Assembly: GCF_001028625.1 (NCBI RefSeq)
Contig: NZ_CP011805.1
Span: 2,279,001-2,343,000, forward strand
DNA: 64,000 nucleotides
Origin: Pelagerythrobacter marensis
GTDB lineage: Bacteria > Pseudomonadota > Alphaproteobacteria > Sphingomonadales > Sphingomonadaceae
Direction of reading: 5' to 3'
Part shown: positions 18,281 to 29,393 of the stretch, in pieces
How the letters are laid out: the number at the start of each line of letters is the position of its first letter
How positions within the stretch are numbered: position 1 is the first letter of the stretch
Notes under the pieces: model-generated
Database searches by the model: none
Told to the model about the DNA's origin: nothing
The model's input: only the letters and a program-made list of their open reading frames with translations
Made by a program: the position numbers and the translations under genes

Positions 18281-18970
18281 ATGAAGAAGTCGAAAATGAT
18301 CGTTGCCAGCCTTGCCGCGATGTCGCTGGTAAGTGTTTCGGCCTGCGTAACCGATCCGAACACCGGTGAGCGCAAGATTTCGCGCACAGCGATCGGCGGC
18401 GTCGGCGGTGCGGCAGCGGGTGCGCTGCTCGGCGGGCTGATCGGTGGCAAGACCGGTCGTATCATCGGCGCGGTCGGTGGCGGCGCAGTCGGCGGTGTCG
18501 TGGGTTACAAGATGGATCAGCAGATCAAGGAACTGCGCGAATCGACCGCCGGTTCGGGCGTGGACGTGACCGAAGTCGACGATGGCCAGGCGATTCTGGT
18601 CAACCTGCCCGATGGCGTGACCTTCGATGTGGGCAGCGCGACGCTCAAGCCCGCGTTCCGTTCCACGCTGGATGATGTTGCAGGCAGCCTGACGCAATAT
18701 CCCAACAGTCTGATCGACGTTTACGGCCATACCGATTCGACCGGCTCGGATTCGTTCAATCAGAGCCTTTCCGAACGCCGGGCGCAGACGGTTGCCAACT
18801 ACCTGACCAGCCGCGGTGTGAATTCCGCCCGTATCCGCTGGCAGGGCTTCGGCGAAACGATGCCGGTTGCCGACAATTCGACCGACTATGGCCGGCAGCG
18901 CAATCGCCGCGTCGAAATCAAGATTATCCCGCTGAGCCAGGCGGAAATCGACGCAGCGCAGAACCGCTGA
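18281..18970 (+). CDS. OmpA-family peptidoglycan-binding lipoprotein
   Basis: 229-aa outer-membrane lipoprotein (YiaD/Pal-like). Signal peptide with lipobox VSAC (Cys ~22), then a Gly-rich hydrophobic stretch (GGVGGAAAGALLGGLIGGKTGR, glycine-zipper type), then the OmpA C-terminal domain with FDVGSATLKPAF, VYGHTDSTGSDSFNQSLSERRA and GRQRNRRVEI, whose Asp and Arg bind diaminopimelate. The ATG has AGAGGGGAAT upstream. A strong rho-independent terminator follows, so it is probably monocistronic. Confidence 0.95.
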   Translation: MKKSKMIVASLAAMSLVSVSACVTDPNTGERKISRTAIGGVGGAAAGALLGGLIGGKTGRIIGAVGGGAVGGVVGYKMDQQIKELRESTAGSGVDVTEVDDGQAILVNLPDGVTFDVGSATLKPAFRSTLDDVAGSLTQYPNSLIDVYGHTDSTGSDSFNQSLSERRAQTVANYLTSRGVNSARIRWQGFGETMPVADNSTDYGRQRNRRVEIKIIPLSQAEIDAAQNR

Positions 18971-18997
18971 CGTCCCCAATTCTCTGACAAGAGCTGG

Positions 18998-19029
18998 AAG
19001 GGCCGGTCCTGACGGATCGGCCCTTTTTT
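18998..19029 (+). terminator. Rho-independent terminator of the OmpA-like gene
   Basis: AAGGGCCGGTCC-TGAC-GGATCGGCCCTT forms a 12-bp stem with one G-U pair and a 4-nt loop, followed by a run of six T. It begins 28 bp after the stop codon. Confidence 0.9.
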
Positions 19030-19034
19030 GTGTG

Positions 19035-19823
19035 CTATCGCTGGGGCCGCGCCAGCGTGTGGGCGCGCGTGGCAAGACGATCGACCGCAGCGGCATGAAT
19101 GTCGGGCGCGCTGACCAGCAGCCCGAAGGCTCTCGGGTCGCGCTTGTTGTAATTGAGGGGGTGGCCGAAGGCGTCGCTGATTGCGGCCCCCGCCTCGCGC
19201 GCGATCAATGCCGCGGCGGCAATGTCCCATTCGTACCCCCACCGCAGCGTGGCCAGCAGGTCCGCTTCGTCCGCCGCAACCATCGCCGCGCGCAGGGCAA
19301 TCGAATTGGGTTTGTCGACCGTCGTCAGGTCGCGATCCTCTTTGGGTAGCGAATCGGCCGGAACCCGCGCCCCGGGGAAAGTCGTGCGGCGCGACGCATG
19401 AAGCGCCTCCCCATTCCGCCAGGAGCCCTGCCCGGAAACACCGATCCACTCTTCGTCGCGAGCCGGGGCGGCGAGCATCCCCATCAGCGGGCGGTGCTCG
19501 CTGATCAGCGCGACCGATACCGCCCACCCGGTGCGCCCACGAATAAAATCGCGCGTGCCGTCAATCGGATCGACCAGCCAGATCAGCCCGCGTTCGAGCC
19601 GGGCCGGATCGTCGACCGTCTCTTCCGAAAGCCAGCCCGCCGAAGGGAGCAGCCGCCCCAGTTCGCGGCGCAGAAACGCGTCGACCGCAAGATCGGCCGC
19701 GCAAACCGGGTTACCCGGCGTCTTCTCCCAGCTTTCCAGCGCGTGCCCGGCACCCGGCCAGGCACCATAGGCAATGCGCCCGGCTTCACGGACGATTTCT
19801 TCCAGACGGGCGCGATCGATCAT
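19035..19823 (-). CDS. Inositol-monophosphatase family phosphatase, probable 3'(2'),5'-bisphosphate nucleotidase
   Basis: 262-aa metal-dependent phosphatase. Visible IMPase motifs: LSEET (first metal ligand Glu), [15 protein letters not shown] (metal-binding DPxDGTxD) and [16 protein letters not shown] (third ligand in WDxAA). The RDFIRG ending of motif 2 and lack of the HisN features favour a CysQ-like role recycling PAP from sulfate assimilation, but an inositol phosphatase is possible. It is convergent with the OmpA-like gene and divergent from sucC. The ATG at 19823 has no strong ribosome site. Confidence 0.82.
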   Translation of the reverse strand: MIDRARLEEIVREAGRIAYGAWPGAGHALESWEKTPGNPVCAADLAVDAFLRRELGRLLPSAGWLSEETVDDPARLERGLIWLVDPIDGTRDFIRGRTGWAVSVALISEHRPLMGMLAAPARDEEWIGVSGQGSWRNGEALHASRRTTFPGARVPADSLPKEDRDLTTVDKPNSIALRAAMVAADEADLLATLRWGYEWDIAAAALIAREAGAAISDAFGHPLNYNKRDPRAFGLLVSAPDIHAAAVDRLATRAHTLARPQR

Positions 19824-19925
19824 CGTCCTTCGCTGTTGGGAGCGGACGCCGGACTTTTCAAGTCGGCTAATCCGTGCTTATGCGCGCGGCATCCTTCCCA
19901 TCCGCAACAACGGGGCCCGCCTTCC

Positions 19926-21125
<1,200 letters not shown>

Positions 21126-21146
21126 CCGGTTCGGGCGGGGCTGTCG

Positions 21147-21680
21147 CTAAGGCGTCGGTCCCGCCTCGGCAGCCGCTTTGCGCCGCACGAAACGGAATAC
21201 CAATTCGTTCACGTCCTTGTCCGCACCTTTCATTCGCACCGCTACGACCAGGCCGTTTTCGCCGTCGCAGCGATAGGTGAGCGCGCTGAAATAGACTGCA
21301 CAAGGTTCGATCGAGACCAGGCGGAACCGGACCATGTCGTCCTTTTCCTCCCAGCCGGTAAGATCTGGATCGAAGTGCTTGAGCTTAACGACAAGGCTGC
21401 CGTTTTCCTCGGCGATGTACATGTGCTCGGTGAACATTAGTCCACCGGCCGAATTTTCCTGAACGAACAGGCCGACCATCGTATCGCCTGACGGCGGCAA
21501 CCACATTTCCGCAGCCGGCGCCCCATCGATCCCGGATCCTGTCCAGTCGCCAGCCAGCCACGCGACTTCCCCAATAGACGCCGGCGGCGGCACGTGATCT
21601 GGAGGTGGAACCCGGGTTTCCTGCGCAGCCGCGGGGATCGACAATATCGCGGCCCAAATGCCAATCACATTTCGAAACAT
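21147..21680 (-). CDS. Secreted DUF6265-type protein
   Basis: 177-aa protein with a signal peptide ([20 protein letters not shown]). The mature part has [26 protein letters not shown] and [17 protein letters not shown], matching the layout of DUF6265 beta-barrel-like domains. Function of the family is unknown. Start at ATG 21680 with GGGGGAG upstream; a longer frame exists but would bury the signal peptide. Convergent with sucC. Confidence 0.72.
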   Translation of the reverse strand: MFRNVIGIWAAILSIPAAAQETRVPPPDHVPPPASIGEVAWLAGDWTGSGIDGAPAAEMWLPPSGDTMVGLFVQENSAGGLMFTEHMYIAEENGSLVVKLKHFDPDLTGWEEKDDMVRFRLVSIEPCAVYFSALTYRCDGENGLVVAVRMKGADKDVNELVFRFVRRKAAAEAGPTP

Positions 21681-21818
21681 CGCTGGCTCCCCCCGCAATC
21701 GACTGGGCCAGCAGTATCCCGAGATGGGAGCCGCGTAAAGCGATCGTGGGTTGACCTCATCGCCCCGGAACGCGAGGAGAGACGGCAAGTTCAACCATCA
21801 CAGGCAAGCCCTCGCGAC

Positions 21819-21847
21819 TTGACGCTTACGTAAACGCTAGCTAGGCG
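21819..21847 (+). promoter_or_regulatory. Predicted etfBA promoter with a LiuR-like palindrome
   Basis: TTGACG (21819) and TAGGCG (21842) are 17 bp apart and could be the -35 and -10. The spacer holds GCTTACGTAAACGC, an inverted repeat between promoter elements, as MerR-family activators use. The box resembles the LiuR sites described for branched-chain amino-acid and fatty-acid genes in proteobacteria, whose regulons include ETF genes. This is from memory of the motif. Confidence 0.4.
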
Positions 21848-21880
21848 AACCCTCGTGTAATTCGAGAGGAAGGACAACCG

Positions 21881-22627
21881 ATGAAAATCCTCGTGCCCGT
21901 CAAACGGGTGATCGACTACAACGTCAAACCGCGCGTCAAGACGGACGGTTCGGGCGTCGACCTGGCCAACGTCAAGATGAGCATGAACCCGTTCGACGAG
22001 ATCGCGGTGGAAGAGGCGATCCGGATCAAGGAAGCGGGCAAGGCGGAAGAAATCGTCGCCGTTTCGATCGGCCCGGCCAAGGCGCAGGAAACGCTGCGCA
22101 CTGCGCTTGCCATGGGTGCCGACCGGGCGATTCTGGTTCAGACCGACGACGAGGTCGAGCCGCTTGCCGTCGCCAAGATCCTCAAGGCGATCTACGAGGC
22201 GGAACAGCCGGGCCTGGTGATCCTGGGCAAGCAGGCGATCGACGACGATTCGAACCAGACGGGGCAGATGCTCGCCGCGCTGACCGGCCGGCCGCAAGGC
22301 ACCTTCGCCAATACGGTCGAGATCGACGGCGAAAGCGTGACAGTGAAGCGTGAAATCGACGGCGGGCTGGAAACGGTCAAGCTGACGATGCCGGCGATCG
22401 TGACCACCGACCTGCGCCTGAACGAGCCGCGCTACGCCTCGCTGCCGAACATCATGAAGGCCAAGTCCAAGCCGCTCGATACCAAGAGCCCTGCGGATTA
22501 CGGTGTGGATACGACGCAGCGGCTTACGACGACCAACGTTGCCGAACCCCCGGTGCGCCAGGCCGGCATCAAGGTCGCCGACGTCGACGAGCTGGTCACC
22601 AAGATCAAGGCGCTGGGTATCGCTTGA
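21881..22627 (+). CDS. etfB: Electron transfer flavoprotein beta subunit
   Basis: Small subunit of the FAD/AMP heterodimer that takes electrons from acyl-CoA dehydrogenases to ETF-ubiquinone oxidoreductase. The 248-aa protein has [55 protein letters not shown] with the AMP site and the signature region [36 protein letters not shown] (read in two parts). AGAGGAAGGA lies before the ATG. It is followed by etfA after 53 bp. Confidence 0.97.
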   Translation: MKILVPVKRVIDYNVKPRVKTDGSGVDLANVKMSMNPFDEIAVEEAIRIKEAGKAEEIVAVSIGPAKAQETLRTALAMGADRAILVQTDDEVEPLAVAKILKAIYEAEQPGLVILGKQAIDDDSNQTGQMLAALTGRPQGTFANTVEIDGESVTVKREIDGGLETVKLTMPAIVTTDLRLNEPRYASLPNIMKAKSKPLDTKSPADYGVDTTQRLTTTNVAEPPVRQAGIKVADVDELVTKIKALGIA

Positions 22628-22680
22628 ACTTCGAATCCATCATCCGTTCGTGCTGCGAACGGACATTGAGGTAGGAAATC

Positions 22681-23610
22681 ATGAAAACTCTCGTTCTGGT
22701 CGAACACGATAACGCTTCGGTGAAGGATGCCACGCTGGCCACGGTCGCCGCGGCCACCAAGATGGGCGACGTCAACCTGCTCGTGGCCGGCAGCGGCTGT
22801 TCGGCCGTCGCCGATGCAGCCGCCAAGATTGCCGGCGTGGGCACCGTCTATCTGGCGGACGATGCGGCTTACGAACATCAGCTGGCCGAAAACGTCGCCC
22901 CGCTTGCGGCGGACCTGATGAAGGATCACGACGCCTTCCTCGCGCCCGCGACGACGACCGGCAAGAACATCGCCCCGCGCATTGCCGCGCAGCTCGACGT
23001 GATGCAGATTTCGGACATTCTTTCGGTGGAAGGCGACAAAACTTTCACTCGCCCGATCTATGCCGGGAACGCAATCGCCACGGTGAAGTCGAGCGATGCG
23101 AAGCTCGTGATCACCGTTCGCGGCACAGCGTTCGACAAGGCCGAGGCCGAAGGCGGATCGGGCACTGTCGAAGCCGTCTCGGGCACCGGCGACGCCGGCA
23201 TTTCCAGCTTCGTGGGCCAGGAACTGGCAAAAAGCGAACGCCCCGAACTGACCAGCGCCAAAGTGATCGTTTCGGGCGGCCGCGCGCTGAAGGATGCCGA
23301 AACGTTCGAGGAATACATCATGCCGCTGGCCGACAAGCTCGGCGCAGGCGTGGGCGCAAGCCGCGCGGCAGTCGATGCCGGCTATGTCCCCAACGATTAC
23401 CAGGTGGGGCAGACAGGCAAAATCGTGGCGCCCGAAGTCTATATCGCCATCGGCATCTCGGGCGCGATCCAGCACCTCGCCGGGATGAAGGATTCCAAAA
23501 CGATCATCGCGATCAACAAGGACGAGGACGCCCCGATCTTCCAGGTCGCCGACGTCGGCCTGGTGGCTGATCTGTTCAAGGCGGTGCCGGAACTGACCGA
23601 GAAACTTTGA
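22681..23610 (+). CDS. etfA: Electron transfer flavoprotein alpha subunit
   Basis: Large ETF subunit binding FAD through its C-terminal domain. 309 aa. N-terminal adenine-nucleotide-like domain, then [43 protein letters not shown] and the FAD signature [38 protein letters not shown] precedes the ATG. Cotranscribed with etfB and followed by a hairpin that may end the transcript. Confidence 0.97.
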   Translation: MKTLVLVEHDNASVKDATLATVAAATKMGDVNLLVAGSGCSAVADAAAKIAGVGTVYLADDAAYEHQLAENVAPLAADLMKDHDAFLAPATTTGKNIAPRIAAQLDVMQISDILSVEGDKTFTRPIYAGNAIATVKSSDAKLVITVRGTAFDKAEAEGGSGTVEAVSGTGDAGISSFVGQELAKSERPELTSAKVIVSGGRALKDAETFEEYIMPLADKLGAGVGASRAAVDAGYVPNDYQVGQTGKIVAPEVYIAIGISGAIQHLAGMKDSKTIIAINKDEDAPIFQVADVGLVADLFKAVPELTEKL

Positions 23611-23623
23611 AGATTGCATGACA

Positions 23624-23665
23624 ACGGGCGGTGCCGCCTTCTGATTGGCGCCGCCCGTGTTATAC
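23624..23665 (+). terminator. Hairpin after etfA
   Basis: ACGGGCGGTGCC pairs with GGCGCCGCCCGT (12 bp, one G-U) across an 11-nt loop and is followed only by GTTATACG, so the T tract is weak. It is placed directly after the etfA stop. Confidence 0.5.
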
Positions 23666-23705
23666 GTGCGCCTACCGTCGCCGTGTCTATCGGGGGGAAC
23701 GCACG

Positions 23706-24602
23706 ATGAAGTCAGTATCCGTCCTGGCCGCCAGCGCCGCCGCGTTTGCGGCAATTTTTGCGGGCCATCCGGCATCGGCCGACGAGCCAGTGCACCTGAC
23801 CCCATCCTCACCGTGGCAGCTTCGTTACGACAAGGAAGCCTGCCGCCTCTCGCGCACGTTCGGCGAGGGTGAGCAGGCGGTTCTGCTGACGCTGGCGAAG
23901 TATCGGCCCGATACCGAGATCGAGTTCCTGATCGCCGGCGCTCCGCTGCTTCCCGATGGCAAACGGCTGGCCTACCGGCTCGAACCGGTTGAGGAGGCGG
24001 AGAGTAAGCTCCACGCCATGTTCGGGACGGCAGACGACGGCCAGACGGTCTGGCAATTTGTTGGCCAACTGATTCCCGAGTCCGTTCTCGCCCATGTTGA
24101 CGGCGACAGCGCACCCCAGAACCTGAAACGGATCGAGGCAGAGTTCGCCGAGCGCGCAGAAGCCTTCACCATCGCATCGGGGGTAGAACAGCCCGTGTCC
24201 CTGCGCACCGGCAGCCTGACGAAGGCCATGGCGGCAATGGATACCTGCCTGCTCGATCTCGTCAGAAGCTGGGGCTATGATCCCGAAGTGCAGGCCGCGC
24301 TCCAGGCGATGCCTCAGCCCCGTTCGAATTATCGCATGTGGGTACGGCCGACAGACTATCCCACAACTGCCATGCGCGACAGTTTGCCCGGGGCGGTTCG
24401 GTTCCGCCTCGCAGTGGACGAGAACGGCGACGTTGCCGATTGCATCGTACAGGCGGCCTATTCGGACCCCGCGTTTCGCGAGGCCACCTGCAAGGCCCTG
24501 CGGCACCGCGCACGGTTCACCCCCGCCCGGAACGCGAACGGGCAACCGGTCGCGTCATATTGGACCAGCAGTGTCGTCTTCAAGATCGGCCGGTTCCTAT
24601 AA
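23706..24602 (+). CDS. Secreted protein with TonB C-terminal-like domain
   Basis: 298-aa periplasmic protein. Signal peptide with cleavage near GHPASADE. The N-terminal ~190 residues are an unassigned domain seen in sphingomonad energy-transducer-like proteins. The last ~95 residues resemble the TonB C-terminal fold: [60 protein letters not shown]. There is no N-terminal TM anchor or proline spacer, so it is not a standard TonB. Preceded by the etfA hairpin and thus likely a separate transcript. GGGGGAACG precedes the ATG. Function unknown. Confidence 0.7.
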   Translation: MKSVSVLAASAAAFAAIFAGHPASADEPVHLTPSSPWQLRYDKEACRLSRTFGEGEQAVLLTLAKYRPDTEIEFLIAGAPLLPDGKRLAYRLEPVEEAESKLHAMFGTADDGQTVWQFVGQLIPESVLAHVDGDSAPQNLKRIEAEFAERAEAFTIASGVEQPVSLRTGSLTKAMAAMDTCLLDLVRSWGYDPEVQAALQAMPQPRSNYRMWVRPTDYPTTAMRDSLPGAVRFRLAVDENGDVADCIVQAAYSDPAFREATCKALRHRARFTPARNANGQPVASYWTSSVVFKIGRFL

Positions 24603-24609
24603 GCACGCG

Positions 24610-25899
24610 TCACAGCGCGCTGCTCACCGCATGAATGGTCACGCCGACCAGCCCGCCCACCAGCGTGCCGTTGATGCGAATGAATTGAAGATCCCGCCCG
24701 ACGGCGCTTTCCAGGCGGTCGGTGATCGTGCGGGCATCCCAGCGGCGGACGGTTTCGGACACCAGCTGCACGATCTGCCCGCCATAGCGGGTGGCGATGC
24801 CGACAGCGGTGCGGCGGGCAAACCGGTTGACCTGCATCTGCAGGCGCGCATCCTGGCGTAACGCACCACCGATCTCGCCCAGCGTCGAACCAAGCCACCC
24901 GTCGAGCGCCGAATCGGGTTCGCGCGCCATTGTCACCAGCCGGGTCCGCAAGCGTTCCCATACCCCCTGCCACCAGTCGGCGACGGCCGGATTGTCGAGC
25001 AACTCGCGCTTCATCCGCTCCACTTTCTCCCGCGTGGCGGGATCGTGCACGAGATCGCGGGCCGCCTGTTCCAGCCCCTCTTCAATCTTGTGTCGCAGCG
25101 GATGTTCGGGATCGACGAGGACTTCGGCCAGAAGGCGATAAAGACCGTCGAGAACCGAATTCGCCAGCCGTTCGTCGAGCCCGGTCCAGCGCAACAGGGC
25201 ATTGGCGCGCTTGTGAATCATCGACCGCACCATTTCCTCGTTGTCTTCCAGCGTCAGGCCCGCCCAGCGGATAATCGCATCGATCAGCGGCAGGTGCCGC
25301 TTGTCTGCAATCGCCGCCTCCAGCATCTGGCCCAGCAGCGGGGCGACCTCGAACCGCTCAAGCTGCTGCTTCAGCCCACTGCGCACCTGACCGCCGAGCC
25401 GATCAGGATCGAGCGATTCGAGCACGCCGGCAAACAGCTCGGCAGCGCCTGCGCCGATCCGCGTCTGCGTTCCCTCGGGCGCGCGAACGAGGAAATCCCC
25501 GATGGCGCGGGCCATGTTCATCGCGTGCATCCGCCGGGCGACGACGGCGGGGGTCAGGAAGTTTTCGCGCAGGAACTGCGCCATCGTGTCGGCGATCCGG
25601 TCCTTGTTCTCCGGGATGATCGCCGTATGCGGGATGGGCAGGCCGAGCGGGTGGCGGAACAGCGCCGTTACCGCGAACCAGTCTGCCAGCCCGCCGACCA
25701 TTGCCGCTTCGGCAAATGCGTGGACATAGCCCCAGGCCGGATGGGCATCGAGCAGGCGATGCGTGGCAAGGAAGATCCCGGCCATGAGGATCAGCATGGC
25801 CGTGGCCGTCAGGCGCATGCGGCGCGCACGATCGGGCGGGAGTGGAGCGCGCCTCATAACCTCTGAACGCGCCGAAGGCGGCTGGGTTTCGCCGCTCAC
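24610..25899 (-). CDS. DUF445 family membrane protein
   Basis: 429-aa protein. N-terminal helix (LTATAMLILMAGIFLATHRLLD), then the DUF445 signature AFAEAAMVGGLADWFAVTALFRHPLGLPIPHTAIIP, a long helical cytoplasmic or periplasmic part and a C-terminal hydrophobic end (INGTLVGGLVGVTIHAVSS) with the conserved FIRINGTLVGGLVG-type motif. Function of the family is unknown. GTG start overlaps the TGA of the RND gene (GTGA), so it is translationally coupled to the efflux pump. ATG 25857 is a possible alternative. Confidence 0.88.
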   Translation of the reverse strand: MSGETQPPSARSEVMRRAPLPPDRARRMRLTATAMLILMAGIFLATHRLLDAHPAWGYVHAFAEAAMVGGLADWFAVTALFRHPLGLPIPHTAIIPENKDRIADTMAQFLRENFLTPAVVARRMHAMNMARAIGDFLVRAPEGTQTRIGAGAAELFAGVLESLDPDRLGGQVRSGLKQQLERFEVAPLLGQMLEAAIADKRHLPLIDAIIRWAGLTLEDNEEMVRSMIHKRANALLRWTGLDERLANSVLDGLYRLLAEVLVDPEHPLRHKIEEGLEQAARDLVHDPATREKVERMKRELLDNPAVADWWQGVWERLRTRLVTMAREPDSALDGWLGSTLGEIGGALRQDARLQMQVNRFARRTAVGIATRYGGQIVQLVSETVRRWDARTITDRLESAVGRDLQFIRINGTLVGGLVGVTIHAVSSAL

Positions 25900-28800
25900 T
25901 CTGCTGGCTGCGGTCCCGGCGGCGAACGCGGCGTGGCGGGCACCGGAACTTCGCCGCTGTCGCTCGGCGGCGGCGGGCCTTCATCCTCGCCCGGGCGGTA
26001 CGTCAGCAGGCGACTGCGCAGCCAGGGGCCAAGCCGCTTTTCCAGCCCATCCGCCAGGCTGAATCCGGCCGGCACGATCAGCAGGGTGAGCAATGTCGAC
26101 ATGATCAGGCCGCCGATAACGACAGTGCCCATCGGCGCGCGCCATGCTCCGTCTCCCGATAGAGAGAGCGAAACGGGGACCATGCCCGCAGTCATCGCGA
26201 CCGTCGTCATCACGATCGGCTGCGCGCGCTTGTGCCCGGCGTCAAGAATGGCGTCGAGCTTGCGCGTGCCCTTGTCCATCTCTTCCAGCGCGAAGTCGAT
26301 CAGCAGGATCGAGTTCTTCGACACGATGCCGAGCAGCAGCAGGATACCGATATAGACCGGCATCGACTGCGGCTGGCCGACGAGCCAGACGAGCAGAATG
26401 CCGCCAAGCGGCGCCAGGGCGAGCGAGGTCATGTTGACCAGCGGGCTCATCAGCCGCTTGTAAAGCAGCACCAGCACGGCGAAGACCAGCAGGATCCCGG
26501 AAAGAATGGCGATCATCAGGCTGCCGAGCATTTCCTGCTGCCATTCGTCTTCACCGACGAGATCGCGGATCACGCCCTGCGGCAGGTCCTGCAGGATAGG
26601 CAGCTCGTTGATCTGCGCATCGGCCTCGCCCTTCACGACGCCCTGCGCCAGATCGGCGCCCACCAGAACGCGCCGGTTCTGATTGTAGCGCTGGATCGAG
26701 GTCGGGCCGGATCCGAAGCTGACATCGGCCACTCGCGACAGCGGCACCGTGCCGCCCGTGCGCGTGGGGACCGGCAGATTCTCGATCGTCGTCAGGCTTT
26801 CGCGGGACTGTTCGGGCAGTTTCACGCGAATCGGGATCTGCCGGTCGGACAGCGAGAATTTCGCCGCGTTCTGTTCGATCTCGCCCAGGGTGGCGATGCG
26901 GATCGTCTGGCTGAGCGCGGCCGTCGTCACGCCGAGCTCCGCCGCCAGGTCGGCGCGCGGTTCGATGATAATTTCGGGCCGATTGATATCGGCGCTGATG
27001 CGGGGCGCGACGAGGGTGTCGAGCCCCTTCATCTGCTCGACCAGGGTCGCCGCGGTTTCCTCCAGCAGGTCAGGGTCCGACCCGGCGAGCATGACGGTCA
27101 GATCGCGGCCGCTGCCAAATCCGCCCGACTGTGACTGGAACCGGACGCGGGCATCGGGAATCTGCGCCAGTTCCGGGGCCAGTGCGCGCTCGAACTCGAT
27201 CGAAGTGCGTTCACGGTCGGGCTTCAGCGTGATGTAGATCGAGGCATTGCCCACCCGTACACGCTCCAGCGCGCGCAGAACTTCCGGTTCGCGATAGAGG
27301 ATCTGGGCAACTTCGTCGGCCACCCGCTCGGTGGTTTCCAGGGTCGTGCCCGGGACCATCTCGATTTCGACCCGGCTGTTGTCGCTGTTGATCTGCGGCT
27401 GGAACTGCGGCGGGACATTCATGAACAGCAGAACGGTGAGGATCAGCGCGAAATAGCCGGTCATCATCATCCACACGCGGTGATCGTAGAAGCGGGCTTC
27501 CAGCCACTTCCAGCTGTCCCGCATACGCCCGCTCCAGGGCAGGCCGAGAACCTTGAGCAGGATCCAGCCCGCCAGGAAGCCGGCCACGACGGCCAATCCC
27601 AGTTCGACGATTTCCAGCGGTTTGAGGATCAGCCAGTGCACGAAACTTTCGATGTCGGCGGTAACCGCGCCGGCGACCAGTTCGGGCAGGCCGATGCCCT
27701 GCATGACACCATATGCCATGAAGACCACGGCACACGGCACGACAATGAGCGCCAGGACCATCGCGGAAAAGGCCAGTCCGTAAAGAACGCGGTTGCGCGG
27801 CGGTTCGAGCCCCGCGCGCCGGGCATGCATCTTGCCCCGATCGAGCGACCACGACAGGACGCGCATATAGCGGTCCATCATCGGCCCTTCGCCGTGCGAT
27901 GCGTGCCCCTTGGCCTTGAGGAAATAGGCGGCGAGCATCGGCGTGATCATGCGCGCCACGGCGAGCGACATCAGCACCGCGATCACCACCGTGATGCCGA
28001 AGTTCTTGAAAAACTGCCCCGAAATGCCGGGCATCAACCCGACCGGCAGGAACACCGCGACAATGCAAAAGCTCGTCGCAACGACCGGCAGCCCGATTTC
28101 GTCCGCCGCATCGATGGAAGCCTGATAGGCCGATTTGCCCATTCGCATGTGGCGAACGATATTCTCGATCTCGACAATGGCATCGTCCACCAGAACGCCG
28201 GCAACCAGGCCGAGCGCGAGCAGCGACAGCGAGTTCAGATTGAACCCGAGCAGATCCATGAACCAGAAAGTCGGAATGGCCGAGAGCGGAATCGCGATCG
28301 CGGAGATAACGGTCGCGCGCCAGTCGCGCAGGAAGAAGAAGACCACCACGACCGCCAGGATCGCGCCTTCGATCATTGCGGCCATCGAGCTTTCGTACTG
28401 CTCTTCGGTATATTTGACCGAGTTGAACAGCGGGATGAAGCGCACGCCGGGGTTTTCGGCCTCGATCGCGGCAATCTCTTCCTTTGCAGCCTCGAACACC
28501 GTGACGTCGGACGCGCCCTTGGCGCGCGACATGGCGAAGTTCACCACTTCCTTGTCGCGCACTTTGCTGATTGAGGTCCGCTCGCTGTAACCATCGCGCA
28601 CCGTTGCGACATCGGCCAGCTTGACCGTACGTCCGTCACCAAGCTGGATCTGCCGCTGCGAAAGTTCGAACGCGGTTTCCGTGCTGCCCAGGACACGGAC
28701 CGATTGCCGGGTGCCGCCAACTTCGGTGTTGCCGCCCGCGGCATCGATATTGGTCTGGCGCAGGACAGTGTTGATCTGGCTGGCGGTGACGCCGAAGGCC

Positions 28801-29390
28801 TGCATCCGCTCCAGGTCGATGATCACCTCGATCTCGCGATCGACGCCGGCAAACCGGTTGACCTCCGCCATGCCTTCGACCGACAGCAGCCGTTTGGCGA
28901 CGATATCGTCGATGAACCAGCTGAGCTGCTCGATCGTCATGTCGTCGGCTTCGACCGCAAAGATGCCGAGGAAGCCGCCCGCGATTTCTTCCTTGGTCAC
29001 GCGCGGCTCGATGATACCGTCGGGCAGGCTGCCGCGTATCTGGTCGATCGCGTTCTTCACCTCCGACACCGCATCGTTGGGATCGATGCCGATCTCGAAC
29101 TCGATGAAAGTGCTGGAATTGCCTTCGCTGGCGGTCGAATTGATCGACTTCACGCCGTTGATCGAACGCACCGCCGATTCAACGCGCTGGGTGATCTGGT
29201 TTTCGATCTCTGTCGGTGCCGCGCCAGGTTGCGAGATGGAAACGTTGACCGCGGGGAATTCGATGTCGGGATTGTTGACCACGTCCATCCGCGCGAACGA
29301 CAGCAGGCCGGCCAGCAGCAGCGCCGTGAACATGACGAGCGGAATGACCGGGTTTCGGATCGACCAGGCAGAAATGTTGCGGAAGTTCAT
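25896..29390 (-). CDS. RND efflux pump inner-membrane subunit (HAE1 family) with a central insert
   Basis: 1164-aa proton-driven exporter. Typical features: MNFRNISAWSIRNPV at the N-terminus, periplasmic porter loops, and TM4 with GLVAGVLVDDAIVEIENI carrying the two proton-relay Asp residues. It is ~110-130 residues longer than usual HAE1 pumps. The excess sits at about 515-635, between the first half (YMRVLSWSLDRG) and the start of the second half (FYDHRVWMMMTGYFAL), and holds two extra predicted TM helices. Three bases separate it from the upstream MFP gene. No outer-membrane factor is encoded nearby. Confidence 0.95.
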   Translation of the reverse strand: MNFRNISAWSIRNPVIPLVMFTALLLAGLLSFARMDVVNNPDIEFPAVNVSISQPGAAPTEIENQITQRVESAVRSINGVKSINSTASEGNSSTFIEFEIGIDPNDAVSEVKNAIDQIRGSLPDGIIEPRVTKEEIAGGFLGIFAVEADDMTIEQLSWFIDDIVAKRLLSVEGMAEVNRFAGVDREIEVIIDLERMQAFGVTASQINTVLRQTNIDAAGGNTEVGGTRQSVRVLGSTETAFELSQRQIQLGDGRTVKLADVATVRDGYSERTSISKVRDKEVVNFAMSRAKGASDVTVFEAAKEEIAAIEAENPGVRFIPLFNSVKYTEEQYESSMAAMIEGAILAVVVVFFFLRDWRATVISAIAIPLSAIPTFWFMDLLGFNLNSLSLLALGLVAGVLVDDAIVEIENIVRHMRMGKSAYQASIDAADEIGLPVVATSFCIVAVFLPVGLMPGISGQFFKNFGITVVIAVLMSLAVARMITPMLAAYFLKAKGHASHGEGPMMDRYMRVLSWSLDRGKMHARRAGLEPPRNRVLYGLAFSAMVLALIVVPCAVVFMAYGVMQGIGLPELVAGAVTADIESFVHWLILKPLEIVELGLAVVAGFLAGWILLKVLGLPWSGRMRDSWKWLEARFYDHRVWMMMTGYFALILTVLLFMNVPPQFQPQINSDNSRVEIEMVPGTTLETTERVADEVAQILYREPEVLRALERVRVGNASIYITLKPDRERTSIEFERALAPELAQIPDARVRFQSQSGGFGSGRDLTVMLAGSDPDLLEETAATLVEQMKGLDTLVAPRISADINRPEIIIEPRADLAAELGVTTAALSQTIRIATLGEIEQNAAKFSLSDRQIPIRVKLPEQSRESLTTIENLPVPTRTGGTVPLSRVADVSFGSGPTSIQRYNQNRRVLVGADLAQGVVKGEADAQINELPILQDLPQGVIRDLVGEDEWQQEMLGSLMIAILSGILLVFAVLVLLYKRLMSPLVNMTSLALAPLGGILLVWLVGQPQSMPVYIGILLLLGIVSKNSILLIDFALEEMDKGTRKLDAILDAGHKRAQPIVMTTVAMTAGMVPVSLSLSGDGAWRAPMGTVVIGGLIMSTLLTLLIVPAGFSLADGLEKRLGPWLRSRLLTYRPGEDEGPPPPSDSGEVPVPATPRSPPGPQPAE

Positions 29391-29393
29391 GCC

